Assembly (NCBI RefSeq): GCF_001427875.1 | Contig: NZ_LMHK01000001.1 | Location: forward strand, 1,400,391 to 1,464,390 | Reading direction: 5' to 3' | From: Devosia sp. Root685 | Lineage (GTDB): Bacteria > Pseudomonadota > Alphaproteobacteria > Rhizobiales > Devosiaceae | Length of the DNA stretch: 64,000 nucleotides | Shown: piece by piece, positions 46,317 to 55,443 of the stretch | How positions within the stretch are numbered: the first letter of the stretch is position 1 | Layout: each line of letters begins with the position of its first letter | Program-made: the position numbers and the translations under genes | The notes under the pieces: model-generated | The model's input: only the letters and a program-made list of their open reading frames with translations | The model's database searches: none | What the model was told of the DNA's origin: nothing

Positions 46317-47882
46317 ATGTCCCAGCGCGACCAAAACCCGGTCATCGTCATCGGCGGCGGCATAGCGGGGCTGGCCACGGCCCTGCGCCTTTGGCCCTTA
46401 CCCGTCGTGCTGATTGCCGCCGCGCCGCTCGGGCGCGATGCGGCCACGGCCCTCGCGCAAGGCGGCATTGCTGCCGCACTTGGCCGCGACGACGCCCCGC
46501 GCCTCCATGCCGACGACGCAATCGCGGCCGCCGCCGGCCTCGGCGATCCCGATGTCACCCGGCGCATAGCCGATGCGGGCCCCGCCGCCATAGCCTGGCT
46601 TTTGGAGCAGGGCATAGACTTTGACCTCGCCAGCGACGGAAGCGAAATCGCCCTTGGCCTTGAAGCCGCCCATTCGCGCCGGCGCATCGTCCATGCCGGC
46701 GGCGACCGGACCGGACGGCGCGTCATTGACGGCCTGATCAAGGCCGTGCGCGCCACGCCTTCCATCGCGGTTCTCGAAGGGCGGGTGCTCGACCTTGCCA
46801 GGACCGAACATGGCCGTGTCGCCGGGGTCGTCTATATGCCCGCAAACCGGCGGCCATCCGACGCGGTGCTTCTGCGCGGCCGCGGCGTCGTATTGGCAAC
46901 CGGCGGCATCGGCGGCCTTTATGCTCACACGACCAATCCCGTGAAAGCCACTGGCACAGGCGTCGCCCTCGCCGCCCGCGCTGGCGCCGTTTTGCGCGAC
47001 CTCGAATTCGTGCAGTTTCACCCCACCGCCATCGCAATCGGACGGGACCCAATGCCGCTCGCGACCGAAGCGCTGCGCGGCGAAGGCGCTATCCTCGTCA
47101 ATGCGCGCGGCGAGCGCTTCATGGAGACCATAGCCGGCGCCGAACTGGCGCCGCGCGATATCGTCGCCAGTGCGGTCTTCCGGCAGATTACCGCTGGCGA
47201 GGACGTCTTTCTCGATACCCGCCCGGCTCTCGGCCAAGCCGTTCACACGCGCTTCCCCGGCTTTTCCGCCCTCTGCGCGTCTGGCGGGCTCGATCCCGCC
47301 AGCCAGCCGATCCCGATCAGACCGGCAGCGCATTACCATATGGGCGGCGTCAAGGTCGGCGCCTCCGGCCAAACCACGGTTCCCGGCCTCTGGGCCTGCG
47401 GGGAAGTTGCGTCCACCGGCCTCCACGGCGCCAATCGGCTCGCCAGCAATTCCCTCCTCGAAGCGGTCGTCCAATCCGCCTCGATTGCCGAAGACATAAA
47501 GAGCCGCACTTTCCTTGAAGCAGCGTGTCTGCCCCCCTCTCCCGGACTGTCTTCGCCGGGACAAGCCCATGCCAGCCTGCGCCGGCAGATGGATCGCGAT
47601 GTCGGCGTCGTGCGCGATGCCGCGGGGTTGCAGCGGGCAGCACGGGACTTCTGGTTTGAGGTGAATGCAAACCCCGCCCGAGGCGCGGATACCGCGCTCG
47701 TCGCCTTGCTCATTGCCATCTCGGCAGAGCGCCGCCACGAAAGCCGTGGGGCCCACCAAAGAGCCGACCACCCTCGCCTGTCGACCACCCCGCGCCACAC
47801 TGAAATAACGCTGACCGAAGCCCTCGACAGCGCCAGGGAACTGGCCGAAAGCCGGACCCTCGCCATGGAAGCCGTTGCATGA
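46317..47882 (+). CDS. nadB: L-aspartate oxidase
   Basis: NadB oxidises L-aspartate to iminoaspartate with FAD. FAD-binding GGGIAGLATALRL lies near the N-terminus; ALAQGGIAAALG, EFVQFHPTA, ATGGIGGLYAHTTN and GLHGANRLASNSLLEA are family signatures. At 521 residues it is slightly short in the C-terminal helical region, which is usual in Rhizobiales. The ATG overlaps nothing; its stop overlaps the nadC start by 4 bases (ATGA). Confidence 0.96.
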   Translation: MSQRDQNPVIVIGGGIAGLATALRLWPLPVVLIAAAPLGRDAATALAQGGIAAALGRDDAPRLHADDAIAAAAGLGDPDVTRRIADAGPAAIAWLLEQGIDFDLASDGSEIALGLEAAHSRRRIVHAGGDRTGRRVIDGLIKAVRATPSIAVLEGRVLDLARTEHGRVAGVVYMPANRRPSDAVLLRGRGVVLATGGIGGLYAHTTNPVKATGTGVALAARAGAVLRDLEFVQFHPTAIAIGRDPMPLATEALRGEGAILVNARGERFMETIAGAELAPRDIVASAVFRQITAGEDVFLDTRPALGQAVHTRFPGFSALCASGGLDPASQPIPIRPAAHYHMGGVKVGASGQTTVPGLWACGEVASTGLHGANRLASNSLLEAVVQSASIAEDIKSRTFLEAACLPPSPGLSSPGQAHASLRRQMDRDVGVVRDAAGLQRAARDFWFEVNANPARGADTALVALLIAISAERRHESRGAHQRADHPRLSTTPRHTEITLTEALDSARELAESRTLAMEAVA

Positions 47883-48748
47883 ACGAGACTTTTTCGTCCC
47901 TTACCCTGCCCCGCCTCATCACCGAGCCGATCGTGCGCGCCGCCCTCCTCGAAGATTTTGGCCGCACCGGCGACATCACCAGCGATGCCGTCATCCCCAT
48001 CGAAGCCACGGCCCAATGCGCCATCGTCGCCCGCGATCCGGGCGTCGTCAGCGGCGTTGATCTCGCCTGCCTGGCCTTTTCCCTGATGGACCCTTCCATT
48101 GCAATATCGGTGCTGCGGCCCGATGGTAGCCCCATTGCGCCCAGCGAGACGGTCCTCCGCGTCTCAGGATCGGCCCGCGCCATTCTCGGGGCCGAGCGCG
48201 TCGCTCTCAATCTCCTCTGCCGCCTCTCCGGCATCGCCACCGCCACGGCCGAACTGGTCGAAGCCGTGCGCCCCTATGGCCATGCCCGCATTGCCTGCAC
48301 GCGCAAGACCACGCCCGGCCTCCGCGCGCTCGAAAAATCAGCCGTGCGTGCCGGCGGCGGGGCCAACCATCGCTTCGGTCTCGACGACGCCATCCTGATC
48401 AAGGACAATCACATCGCCATAGCCGGTGGCGTGCGCATCGCCGTGGAACGCGCCCGCGCTGCGGCCGGCCATCTGGTCAAGATCGAGGTCGAAATCGACC
48501 GGCTCGATCAGTTAGACGAGGCTCTCGCCGCCGGCGTCGATGCAGTCCTCCTCGACAATATGGACATCCCGACCCTCAGCGAAGCCGTCCGCCGCACCGG
48601 CAACAGCGCGATCAAGGAAGCCTCCGGCCGGATCACGGCAAAGACCGCCCCCGCCATTGCCGCAACCGGCGTCGACATCATTTCGGCCGGCTGGCTAACC
48701 CATAGCGCGCCAATTCTCGACCTCGGTTTGGACATCGCGGCCCCATAA
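47879..48748 (+). CDS. nadC: Nicotinate-nucleotide pyrophosphorylase (carboxylating)
   Basis: NadC joins quinolinate and PRPP to nicotinate mononucleotide with CO2 release. The 289 residues have the family opening LEDFGRTGDITSD, ACTRKTTPGLRALEKSAV with substrate-binding R and K, HRFGLDDAILIKDNHI, and VDAVLLDNM and ASGRIT near the C-terminus. It is the last gene of the nad operon. A hairpin with a T-tract follows. Confidence 0.96.
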   Translation: MNETFSSLTLPRLITEPIVRAALLEDFGRTGDITSDAVIPIEATAQCAIVARDPGVVSGVDLACLAFSLMDPSIAISVLRPDGSPIAPSETVLRVSGSARAILGAERVALNLLCRLSGIATATAELVEAVRPYGHARIACTRKTTPGLRALEKSAVRAGGGANHRFGLDDAILIKDNHIAIAGGVRIAVERARAAAGHLVKIEVEIDRLDQLDEALAAGVDAVLLDNMDIPTLSEAVRRTGNSAIKEASGRITAKTAPAIAATGVDIISAGWLTHSAPILDLGLDIAAP

Positions 48749-48770
48749 TACCTATATAGGGCTGGGAGAA

Positions 48771-48818
48771 GCGTTGATGTCTAGGTATCAACGCGTCGCG
48801 TCCAAGGACGCAGGTTTT
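48771..48818 (+). terminator. Tandem hairpins in the nadC-panB gap
   Basis: First hairpin GCGTTGAT (48771-48778) and ATCAACGC (48787-48794); second GCGTC/GACGC at 48798-48811 with CAAG loop, then AGGTTTT. The second looks like a weak intrinsic terminator. The pair could be a simple terminator of nadC or an attenuator in front of panB. Confidence 0.55.
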
Positions 48819-48840
48819 AAGCACAGCCGTGGAGACCACG

Positions 48841-49653
48841 ATGTCAGTCCCATCAGCAACCAAACGATTGACCACACGCGATATCGGCAGGCTGCGCCAG
48901 CGCGCCGAGCCCATCGCCATGCTGACCGCCTATGACAGCGTCATGGCAGCGCTTGTCGATCAGTCCGGCGTGGACATGATCCTCGTCGGCGATAGCCTCG
49001 GCAATGTCGTGCTCGGGCATGAAACGACGCTAAAAGTCACGCTGGACGACATGATCCGCCATGCGGCGGCGGTTGCCCGCAGCACCGAACGCGCGCTCGT
49101 CGTTTGCGACATGCCCTTCGGCACGACCATTGATCCCGACACGGCGCTCCGCAGCGCCGTAGAAATTCTCCAGCAAACGGGCGTGCAAGCGGTCAAGATC
49201 GAAGGTGGCCTTGCCATGGCGCCTGTCATCAAGCGCCTGACCGATTATGGCATTCCCGTCATGGCCCATATCGGGCTCATGCCCCAGTCCGTGCACCAAC
49301 TGGGCGGCTATCATATGCACGGGAAAGCAGCGGAATCGGCGGAACGCCTATCGCAGGAGGCCCGGGCGCTCGAAGAGGCCGGCGCCTTTGCCATCGTGCT
49401 CGAATGCATCGTGCCCGACGTTGCAAGAGCGATCACGGCTGAACTCTCGATCCCCACCATCGGCATCGGCTCGGGCCCCGATTGCGCCGGTCAGGTGCTG
49501 GTGATCAATGATCTCATCGGGCTGAACACACGCCCGGCCCCAAGCTTTGCCAAGCCCAGGGCGGACGCGGCCGGCCTCGTGCGGACCGCCGTGGCCGATT
49601 ATGTCGCCGAGACCAAGGCCTCGACATTGCAAAAGCGGGTCGGCGCAGCCTGA
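48841..49653 (+). CDS. panB: 3-methyl-2-oxobutanoate hydroxymethyltransferase
   Basis: PanB adds a hydroxymethyl group from methylenetetrahydrofolate to ketoisovalerate, the first step of pantothenate synthesis. The 270 residues contain MLTAYDSVMAALVDQSGVDMILVGDSLGNV with the Mg-binding D, the GGLAMAPVIKRL region and GHIGLMPQ-like AHIGLMPQS. The ATG at 48841 has GGAG 8 bases upstream; the GTG at 48829 is less likely. panC follows after 33 bases. No panD is in view. Confidence 0.95.
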   Translation: MSVPSATKRLTTRDIGRLRQRAEPIAMLTAYDSVMAALVDQSGVDMILVGDSLGNVVLGHETTLKVTLDDMIRHAAAVARSTERALVVCDMPFGTTIDPDTALRSAVEILQQTGVQAVKIEGGLAMAPVIKRLTDYGIPVMAHIGLMPQSVHQLGGYHMHGKAAESAERLSQEARALEEAGAFAIVLECIVPDVARAITAELSIPTIGIGSGPDCAGQVLVINDLIGLNTRPAPSFAKPRADAAGLVRTAVADYVAETKASTLQKRVGAA

Positions 49654-49686
49654 AGCCAGCCCGCCCGACCCATCTGGAACACTCCT

Positions 49687-50535
49687 ATGATTATAGTTCT
49701 TCGCACCATTTCCGAGCTGCGGGCCTGGCGCAACGCGTTGCCGCCCGGCAGCCGACTTGGCCTCGTTCCCACGATGGGCGCTCTCCACGCCGGCCATATC
49801 AGCCTCGTGGATCTCGCCCGGACGCATTGCGATACGGTCATCACCAGCATTTTCGTCAACCCGCTGCAGTTCGGCCCCAAGGAAGATCTCGCGCGCTATC
49901 CCCGGCCGATCGAAAACGACATCGCCATGCTCGAGGCGGCCGGCGTCGATGCGCTGTTTCTGCCCGAATACGGCGAAGTCTACCTCCCCGACAATTCGAC
50001 CTATGTGGTCGAGGAAGCCGTTTCCCTTCCCCTCTGCGGCGCCCTGCGCCCGGGCCATTTCCGCGGCGTCGCTACCGTGGTGCTAAAGCTCTTCAACCTG
50101 ACCCAGCCGCATTTTGCCTTCTTCGGTCAGAAGGATGCCCAGCAATGCGCCGTGATCGAGCGCATGGTCAGGGACCTCAACGTGCCCGTCGAAATCGTCC
50201 GCGGCGCCATCGTGCGTGAAGAGGACGGATTGGCAATGAGCTCGCGCAACGTCTATCTCGAACCCAGCCAGCGTGCCCTGGCGCCGCTGCTCTACCAAAG
50301 CCTTCTTGCCGCCTCCCAGGCATACGCTGCCGGCGAACGCGACGCCCAAAAGCTCGAGGCCATCGGGCGCGCCCTATTGGGCGATCAACCCGGCATCGAG
50401 GTTCAATATTGGGAAATCCGCGACCGCCAAAGCCTTGCGCCCATCCACACTATAGGCCCCGACGGCTGCCTTATCGCCCTGGCAGCCTATCTCGGCAATA
50501 CGCGCCTGATCGACAATCTGATCCTCGGAGCCTGA
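49687..50535 (+). CDS. panC: Pantothenate synthetase
   Basis: PanC condenses pantoate and beta-alanine with ATP. The 282 residues have the nucleotidyltransferase motifs VPTMGALHAGHISLV (HIGH-type), FVNPLQFGPKEDLARYPR, FGQKDAQQCAVI and MSSRNVYL. It is the last gene of the pair. Confidence 0.96.
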   Translation: MIIVLRTISELRAWRNALPPGSRLGLVPTMGALHAGHISLVDLARTHCDTVITSIFVNPLQFGPKEDLARYPRPIENDIAMLEAAGVDALFLPEYGEVYLPDNSTYVVEEAVSLPLCGALRPGHFRGVATVVLKLFNLTQPHFAFFGQKDAQQCAVIERMVRDLNVPVEIVRGAIVREEDGLAMSSRNVYLEPSQRALAPLLYQSLLAASQAYAAGERDAQKLEAIGRALLGDQPGIEVQYWEIRDRQSLAPIHTIGPDGCLIALAAYLGNTRLIDNLILGA

Positions 50536-50567
50536 GTTCCGGCGAGAGCAGGTCTACCTGCCCGCGC

Positions 50568-51593
50568 CTACCACCAGCGCGGATGCCCCGGCGTCATGCC
50601 GTGTGTCGTCGCCGCTTCGATTGCGGCGATTTCCTCAGGCGCAAAACTCAGGTTGTTGAGCGCGCCGAGATTGTCCTGCAATTGCCCCAGCGTTCGGATG
50701 CCGATGAGCGCCGAGGTCAGTTCGGGCCGCCGCAGCACCCAGGCCAGCGCCATCTGCGGCAGGCTCTGGCCGCGCGCCCGGGCGATGGCGCCAAGCTTGC
50801 CGACGGCATCGAGCGTTTCGGGCTTGATCCGGTCGGCCTTGAGGAATGGATTATTGCTGGTGCCCCGCGCACCAGCGGTGTCGCCGCCATTATATTTGCC
50901 GGAGAGAACGCCCTGCGCCAGGGGCGAAAAGGCGATCATGCCGATGCCGAGTTCGCCGCAAGCGTCCACGGTCTTGTCGTCTTCGATCCAGCGATTGAGG
51001 ATGGAATAGCTCGGCTGATGCAGGATGCAGGGCACGCCGAGGTCCTTGAGAATGGCGTGGGCGGCGCGCGTCTCGGCTTCGGGATAGTTGGAAATGCCGA
51101 CATAGAGCGTCTTGCCCTGAGCGACGAGCGTTGCAAGCGCGCCCATGGTTTCTTCGAGCGGCGTCTTGGGATCGAAGCGATGGGAATAGAACACATCGAC
51201 ATAGTCGAGGCCGAGGCGTTTCAGGGATTGGTCGGCCGAAGCGATGAGGTTCTTGCGGCTGCCCCATTCGCCATAGGGTCCGTCCCACATCTGATAGCCG
51301 GCCTTGGACGAGATGATCAGCTCATCGCGATAGGGCTTGAAATCGCGCGCCATCACCTGGCCGAACAATTCCTCGGCCGAGCCGGGAGGCGGCCCGTAAT
51401 TATTGGCAAGATCGAAGTGGGTGATCCCCGCATCGAAGGCCGCGCCGAGCATTTCGAAGGCCGATGGGTAATCGCGCGCGCCGCCGAAATTCTGCCAGAG
51501 CCCGAGGCTGATCACCGGCAGTTTGAGGCCGGAACGGCCGGCATTACGATATTGCATGGTCTCGTAGTGACCAGGAGCGGCGCGATAGGTCAT
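50568..51593 (-). CDS. Aldo/keto reductase (YghZ / glyceraldehyde-3-phosphate reductase type)
   Basis: A 341-residue NADPH-dependent aldo/keto reductase with TIM-barrel layout. The catalytic tetrad region is visible: DLANNYGP with Asp and Tyr, SKAGYQMW with Lys, YVDVFYSHRFDP with His. The NADP-binding C-terminus GIRTLGQLQDNLGAL is seen. YGEWGSRKNLIASADQSLKRLGLDYVD and the subgroup-specific NNYGPPPGSAEE point to YghZ-like enzymes, which reduce L-glyceraldehyde 3-phosphate. No convincing ribosome-binding site is seen at 51593; a longer frame exists but lacks family similarity. Confidence 0.88.
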   Translation of the reverse strand: MTYRAAPGHYETMQYRNAGRSGLKLPVISLGLWQNFGGARDYPSAFEMLGAAFDAGITHFDLANNYGPPPGSAEELFGQVMARDFKPYRDELIISSKAGYQMWDGPYGEWGSRKNLIASADQSLKRLGLDYVDVFYSHRFDPKTPLEETMGALATLVAQGKTLYVGISNYPEAETRAAHAILKDLGVPCILHQPSYSILNRWIEDDKTVDACGELGIGMIAFSPLAQGVLSGKYNGGDTAGARGTSNNPFLKADRIKPETLDAVGKLGAIARARGQSLPQMALAWVLRRPELTSALIGIRTLGQLQDNLGALNNLSFAPEEIAAIEAATTHGMTPGHPRWW

Positions 51594-51727
51594 GATACGT
51601 CCAGGAGTGATGGGGCGCCGGGCAGCGCTGGAAGCCAACCCTCTACAACGGCAGCCCAATTCTGCCCAGCCATGACGACAAATAGATGCACCCCGGCCTG
51701 AAGCCGGGGCGCAATTGGATCGAGGTG

Positions 51728-52993
51728 CTAACCGGCGAAAAACGGCTGCGTGCCATGCGCCTCGATGGCATTGGCAAGCCGCCCCAGCGCGTGGATATAG
51801 GCCGCCGACCGCGCCGGGACTTTGCGGGACTGCGCGATATCCCAAACCGCCCGTCCCTCGCGCTCGACGATCTTGAGGAGCCGCGCATGGATCTCTTCGA
51901 GGTCCCAATAATAGCCCTGACGGTTCTGTACCCATTCGAAATAGGACACCGTCACGCCGCCGGCATTGGCGAGAATATCGGGCAGGACAATGACGCCCTT
52001 GTCGTTGAGGATCTTGTCGCCATCGGGCGTTACCGGACCATTGGCGAGTTCGAGCAGCACCTTGGCCTTGATCGTCCCGGCATTGTCCTTGGTGATCATG
52101 TCCTCAAGCGCCGCCGGCACCAGGAGATCGACCTCCACCGACAGCAATTCATCGGCCGAGATGACGTGCGCGCCCAGTTCGGACGCCATGTCGGCAACGC
52201 GGCGCCCCGCTTCCTTGCCAGCGATCAGCTTTTCGACATCGAGACCGCCGGGGCGATAGATGGCGCCGGCCGAATCCGACACCGCAATCACCGAATTGCC
52301 ATCGGCAGCCGTCAAGCGCGCATAATATTGCCCGGCATTGCCAAAGCCCTGAATGGCGACCGTATGGTCCTTGTCGAGCCCGAGTTCGGTCGCCAGATGC
52401 CGCACCAGATAAAAGCCACCGCGCGCCGTCGCGTCATTGCGGCCGAGCGACCCGCCGAGCGCAATCGGCTTGCCGGTGATCACGCCGGGCGAAACGACGC
52501 CCTTGATCTGGTTATATTCGTCGGCCATCCAGCCCATGATCATGGCATTGGTATAGACGTCGGGCGCCGGAATATCGCGATCCGGTCCGATCGTATTGGC
52601 AAAGGCCTGCACATAGGCGCGCGACAGGCGCTCCAATTCCGACTTCGAAAGCTGATGCGGATCGACGCGCACCGCGCCCTTGCCGCCGCCATAGGGCAGG
52701 TTCATCACCGCGCATTTGAAGGTCATCCAGAAGGCGAGCGTTTCGACTTCCTCGATGGTGGAATCGGGGTGGAAGCGGATGCCGCCCTTGGTCGGGCCGC
52801 GCGTATCGTCATAGCGGCAGCGCCAGGCGAGGAACGATTTTCGCGAGCCATCGTCCATGCGGATCAAGAGTCGCGTCTTGGTGGTTTCGCGCGGATATTT
52901 GAGTTTCTCGATGACATCCTGATCGATCTTGAGGTGGTTGGCGGCCTCTTCGAGACGGAGAAGGGCGCGATCTAGCAGGGTGTCGTCGGACAT
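51728..52993 (-). CDS. gdhA: Glutamate dehydrogenase (Glu/Leu/Phe/Val dehydrogenase family)
   Basis: NAD(P)-dependent glutamate dehydrogenase, 421 residues. The substrate side shows GGIRFHP and PYGGGKGAVRVDP with the catalytic lysine, then APDVYTNAMIMGWMADEY. The dinucleotide fold is GFGNAGQYYARL. It uses the shorter (family I, ~420 residues) design. Coenzyme choice is not clear from sequence. Its start is divergent from the rnk-like gene across a 182-base gap rich in A+T. Confidence 0.92.
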   Translation of the reverse strand: MSDDTLLDRALLRLEEAANHLKIDQDVIEKLKYPRETTKTRLLIRMDDGSRKSFLAWRCRYDDTRGPTKGGIRFHPDSTIEEVETLAFWMTFKCAVMNLPYGGGKGAVRVDPHQLSKSELERLSRAYVQAFANTIGPDRDIPAPDVYTNAMIMGWMADEYNQIKGVVSPGVITGKPIALGGSLGRNDATARGGFYLVRHLATELGLDKDHTVAIQGFGNAGQYYARLTAADGNSVIAVSDSAGAIYRPGGLDVEKLIAGKEAGRRVADMASELGAHVISADELLSVEVDLLVPAALEDMITKDNAGTIKAKVLLELANGPVTPDGDKILNDKGVIVLPDILANAGGVTVSYFEWVQNRQGYYWDLEEIHARLLKIVEREGRAVWDIAQSRKVPARSAAYIHALGRLANAIEAHGTQPFFAG

Positions 52994-53175
52994 CGTGGTT
53001 CCTAGCGATCATGAAATGTGCATCGTGCATAAAAATGCATCAGCAAACTTCCATATCAGATTGCTTAGGTCAATAATCCTGACGCTTACTGACCAGAATA
53101 TATTCTTGCCGCCTATTGACTGTGCATTTCTGTGGCCAGAATATCGCGAAACCTCGTTACCCCGGTCCGATCACC

Positions 53176-53559
53176 GTGTTCCCTTCGCTTCCTCTGCCTG
53201 AAATTCTCATCAACTCAGACGATTACAACCGCGTCATGGTGCTGGCCGAACGCTCGTTCGCCTCAATGCCCTATGTCTCGGCCTATCTCGAGCGCGAATT
53301 GAAGCGCGCGGCGGTCTGCGATCCGTGGGATCCGGCTGGCGTCTCGATGGGTCAGCGCGTCATGTTCCGGCTCGATGACGACGGCCAGGTGCGGCTTGGC
53401 CGGTTGACCTATCCCAATCGCCCCTTTGGCGAGCGTGGCAATGTGCCCATTCTCGGCCCGGTCGGCGCCGCGCTGATCGGCATGCGCAAAAACGCGTCCA
53501 TCGAATGGCTCGACAACGGCCGCCTGCGCACGCTGACCGTGCTCGACTACGGCTGGTAA
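53176..53559 (+). CDS. Nucleoside diphosphate kinase regulator-like protein (Rnk/GreA family)
   Basis: A 127-residue protein of the GreA/GreB-like Rnk family. The body reads PEILINSDDYNRVMVLAERSFASMP followed by YVSAYLERELKRAAV, a short coiled-coil segment, then a C-terminal FKBP-like domain with ILGPVGAALIGMRK and SIEWLDNGRLRTLTVL. These are the Rnk landmarks. The start is unsure: GTG 53176 is used, but a TTG at 53116 is in frame. It may bind RNA polymerase or adjust nucleotide pools. Confidence 0.8.
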   Translation: MFPSLPLPEILINSDDYNRVMVLAERSFASMPYVSAYLERELKRAAVCDPWDPAGVSMGQRVMFRLDDDGQVRLGRLTYPNRPFGERGNVPILGPVGAALIGMRKNASIEWLDNGRLRTLTVLDYGW

Positions 53560-53762
53560 CCACCGCCTCGTCCGGAATAATGCATTCCAACGAATAAGAC
53601 GATCCGAATATAATATTACCGCACAACGCCTCTCTGTGGCTTGACGTGCCGCAGCGAGAAATCCGCCCCGCGCGATTTTCTACTGATCGCCTGCCCAAAT
53701 ATGCGTCATTCCCAACCTTATTTGCCGCCCGCGACAACATCCTTCCACAGGCACGCCCCTTT

Positions 53763-53779
53763 CGGAATAGAATATTCCG
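53763..53779. promoter_or_regulatory. Palindrome CGGAATA-GAA-TATTCCG
   Basis: A perfect 7-base inverted repeat with 3-base centre, 7 bases before the -35 hexamer of the nag operon promoter. A related GGAATATTCG lies between the -35 and -10. The pattern suggests a regulator with two sites, but no regulator gene is adjacent and I do not recognise the motif. Confidence 0.7.
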
Positions 53780-53786
53780 TCAATCG

Positions 53787-53815
53787 TTGACACATGGAAT
53801 ATTCGCTCCTAGCAT
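53787..53815 (+). promoter_or_regulatory. Sigma-70-type promoter of the GNAT-NagZ-ABC operon
   Basis: TTGACA (53787-53792), 17 bases, TAGCAT (53810-53815). The -35 is exact and the spacing ideal. The GGAATATTCG half-site (53796-53805) lies inside the spacer. Confidence 0.75.
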
Positions 53816-53900
53816 CCCCTAACGATACGGAATGGTGTGTGGAGGCATGCCGTCGAATAGTGCATCGTGGGACTTGCCGATAGGGAGCGGCACACAAGAC

Positions 53901-54386
53901 ATGGACCTGCTCGTCAATCTCTATAGTCGCAAGCTCGAAGAGCTGCGCGAGCGCACCCAGAACGTGGAGGCGACCATTCGCGTCGCCCTGCCGCCCGAGC
54001 AGCACATCATCAAGGATTGGGTTCGCACCCATTTTTCCGAATACTGGGTCAGCGAAGTCAGCGCCGCCATGGCGCACCAGCCGCCCGGCTGCCTTGTCGC
54101 CGCCGTCGATGGCCAGCTCGTCGGCTTTGCCTGCTATGACGCGACGGCGCGCGGCTTTTTCGGCCCCACCGGCGTTTCCGAAGACCAGCGCGGCAAGAAT
54201 ATCGGCCTCGCGCTCTTCTATCACACCCTCGCCGCCATGAAGGCGCATGGCTATGCCTACGCCGTCATTGGTTCGGCCGGCCCGGTCGATTTCTACGTCA
54301 AGGCGGCCAGCGCCATGCCGATCCCGTCGGATAATGAAGACATCTATCAGGGCCTGTTGCGCATCAAGAAGCCGGAAACCAACTAG
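53901..54386 (+). CDS. GNAT family N-acetyltransferase
   Basis: A 161-residue GNAT-fold protein. Landmarks are VAAVDGQLVGFACYDATARGFF, GPTGVSEDQRGKNIGLALFYHTLAAMKAHGY (acetyl-CoA loop RGKNIG) and a C-terminal VDFYVKAASAMPIPSD. Start at 53901 (MDLLVNLYS) is preferred; an in-frame start 69 bases upstream adds a non-family leader. It precedes nagZ by 3 bases. A glucosamine or amino-sugar acetylation role is possible by context but not shown by sequence. Confidence 0.8.
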   Translation: MDLLVNLYSRKLEELRERTQNVEATIRVALPPEQHIIKDWVRTHFSEYWVSEVSAAMAHQPPGCLVAAVDGQLVGFACYDATARGFFGPTGVSEDQRGKNIGLALFYHTLAAMKAHGYAYAVIGSAGPVDFYVKAASAMPIPSDNEDIYQGLLRIKKPETN

Positions 54387-54389
54387 ACC

Positions 54390-55412
54390 ATGAGCACAAC
54401 GCCCCTCGCCCTTTTCGTCGGCATGCCGGGATATGAACTCTCGGCCGACGAGATCGCGTTTTTCCGCGAGACCAATCCCTTCGGCCTCTTCCTCTTCAAG
54501 CGCAATCTCGACAATCCCGCCCAGATCAAGCGCCTCGTCCACCAGTTCAAGACCGCCGTCGGCCGCGACGATGCTCCGGTCTATATCGACCAGGAAGGCG
54601 GCCGGGTGCAGCGCCTCGACAATGGCAATTGGCCGCTGTTTAGGAGCCTCGGCCAATTCGGCGCCCTCGCCCGCAAGGACCTTCAGACGGGCAAGCGCGC
54701 CCTGCGCCTCTCGACGCTCGCCATGGGCTCCATGATGAGCGAGCTCGGCCTTGGCAGCGGCACCACGCCAGTCGTCGATCTCGCCCGCAAGGGCACGCAT
54801 GACGTCATCGGCCAGCGCTCCTTTGGCGATGATCCCGATCTCGTCACAGCCATGGGCCGCGTCGTCATCGATGCCATGCTCGAAACCGGCTCCATGCCGA
54901 TCATGAAGCACATTCCCGGCTATGGCCGCGTCACCGTCGATCCGCATTTCGATTGCCCGGTGGTCGATGCCGAGGTGGACGATCTCAGGCAGACCGATTT
55001 CCGCCCCTTCATCGCCCTCAAGGATTCTCCGTGGGCCATGGTGGCGCATCTGGTTTTTACCCAGATCGACAAAGACCTCCCCGCCTCCGTGTCATCAGCC
55101 GTCTGCGACCTCATCCGTCGCGACATCGGCTACGATGGCGTTCTTATAACCGATTGCCTCACCATGGAGGCGCTCAAGGGAACCTGGCCGGAACGCGTGC
55201 GCGCTGCGCTCGATGCCGGCTACGATATTGCCCTCCATAGCCAGGGCGATCTCGCTGCCAGCGAAGCGGCAGCCAAGGCGGCGGGGCCGCTGAGCAGCGA
55301 AAGCCTCGCCCGTATCGACCGGGCCAATTTGCGGCTCGGCAAGTCTCGTGTGGACGTGAGGGCGCTCCATGCCGAGGTGGAAGACATTTTCAGGGAGAAC
55401 GGACTTGCCTGA
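54390..55412 (+). CDS. nagZ: Beta-N-acetylhexosaminidase, glycoside hydrolase family 3 (NagZ-like)
   Basis: A GH3 hydrolase of 340 residues that would cleave terminal GlcNAc from muropeptides or chitooligosaccharides. DQEGGRVQRL (about 68-77) is a family signature. The substrate loop reads K173-H-I-P-G-Y-G-R where GHG is usual; the D-x-H dyad D184-P-H186 is kept (usually DSH). The nucleophile is D255 in ITDCLTM. No signal peptide, so cytoplasmic. It is the only GH gene near the peptide-type ABC importer, implying import then cleavage. Confidence 0.88.
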   Translation: MSTTPLALFVGMPGYELSADEIAFFRETNPFGLFLFKRNLDNPAQIKRLVHQFKTAVGRDDAPVYIDQEGGRVQRLDNGNWPLFRSLGQFGALARKDLQTGKRALRLSTLAMGSMMSELGLGSGTTPVVDLARKGTHDVIGQRSFGDDPDLVTAMGRVVIDAMLETGSMPIMKHIPGYGRVTVDPHFDCPVVDAEVDDLRQTDFRPFIALKDSPWAMVAHLVFTQIDKDLPASVSSAVCDLIRRDIGYDGVLITDCLTMEALKGTWPERVRAALDAGYDIALHSQGDLAASEAAAKAAGPLSSESLARIDRANLRLGKSRVDVRALHAEVEDIFRENGLA

Positions 55413-55443
55413 GGCAGGGTCGTATTCAAAGGAGAGAACGAAC

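Larger units (their letters stand above)
53560..53900. other. Gap between the Rnk-like gene and GNAT gene
   Basis: A 341-base A+T-richer region with no gene I can support. It contains GGAATA/TATTCC palindromes and a clear sigma-70-type promoter, both listed separately, and other TTCCGAATA-like half-sites. Confidence 0.6.
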
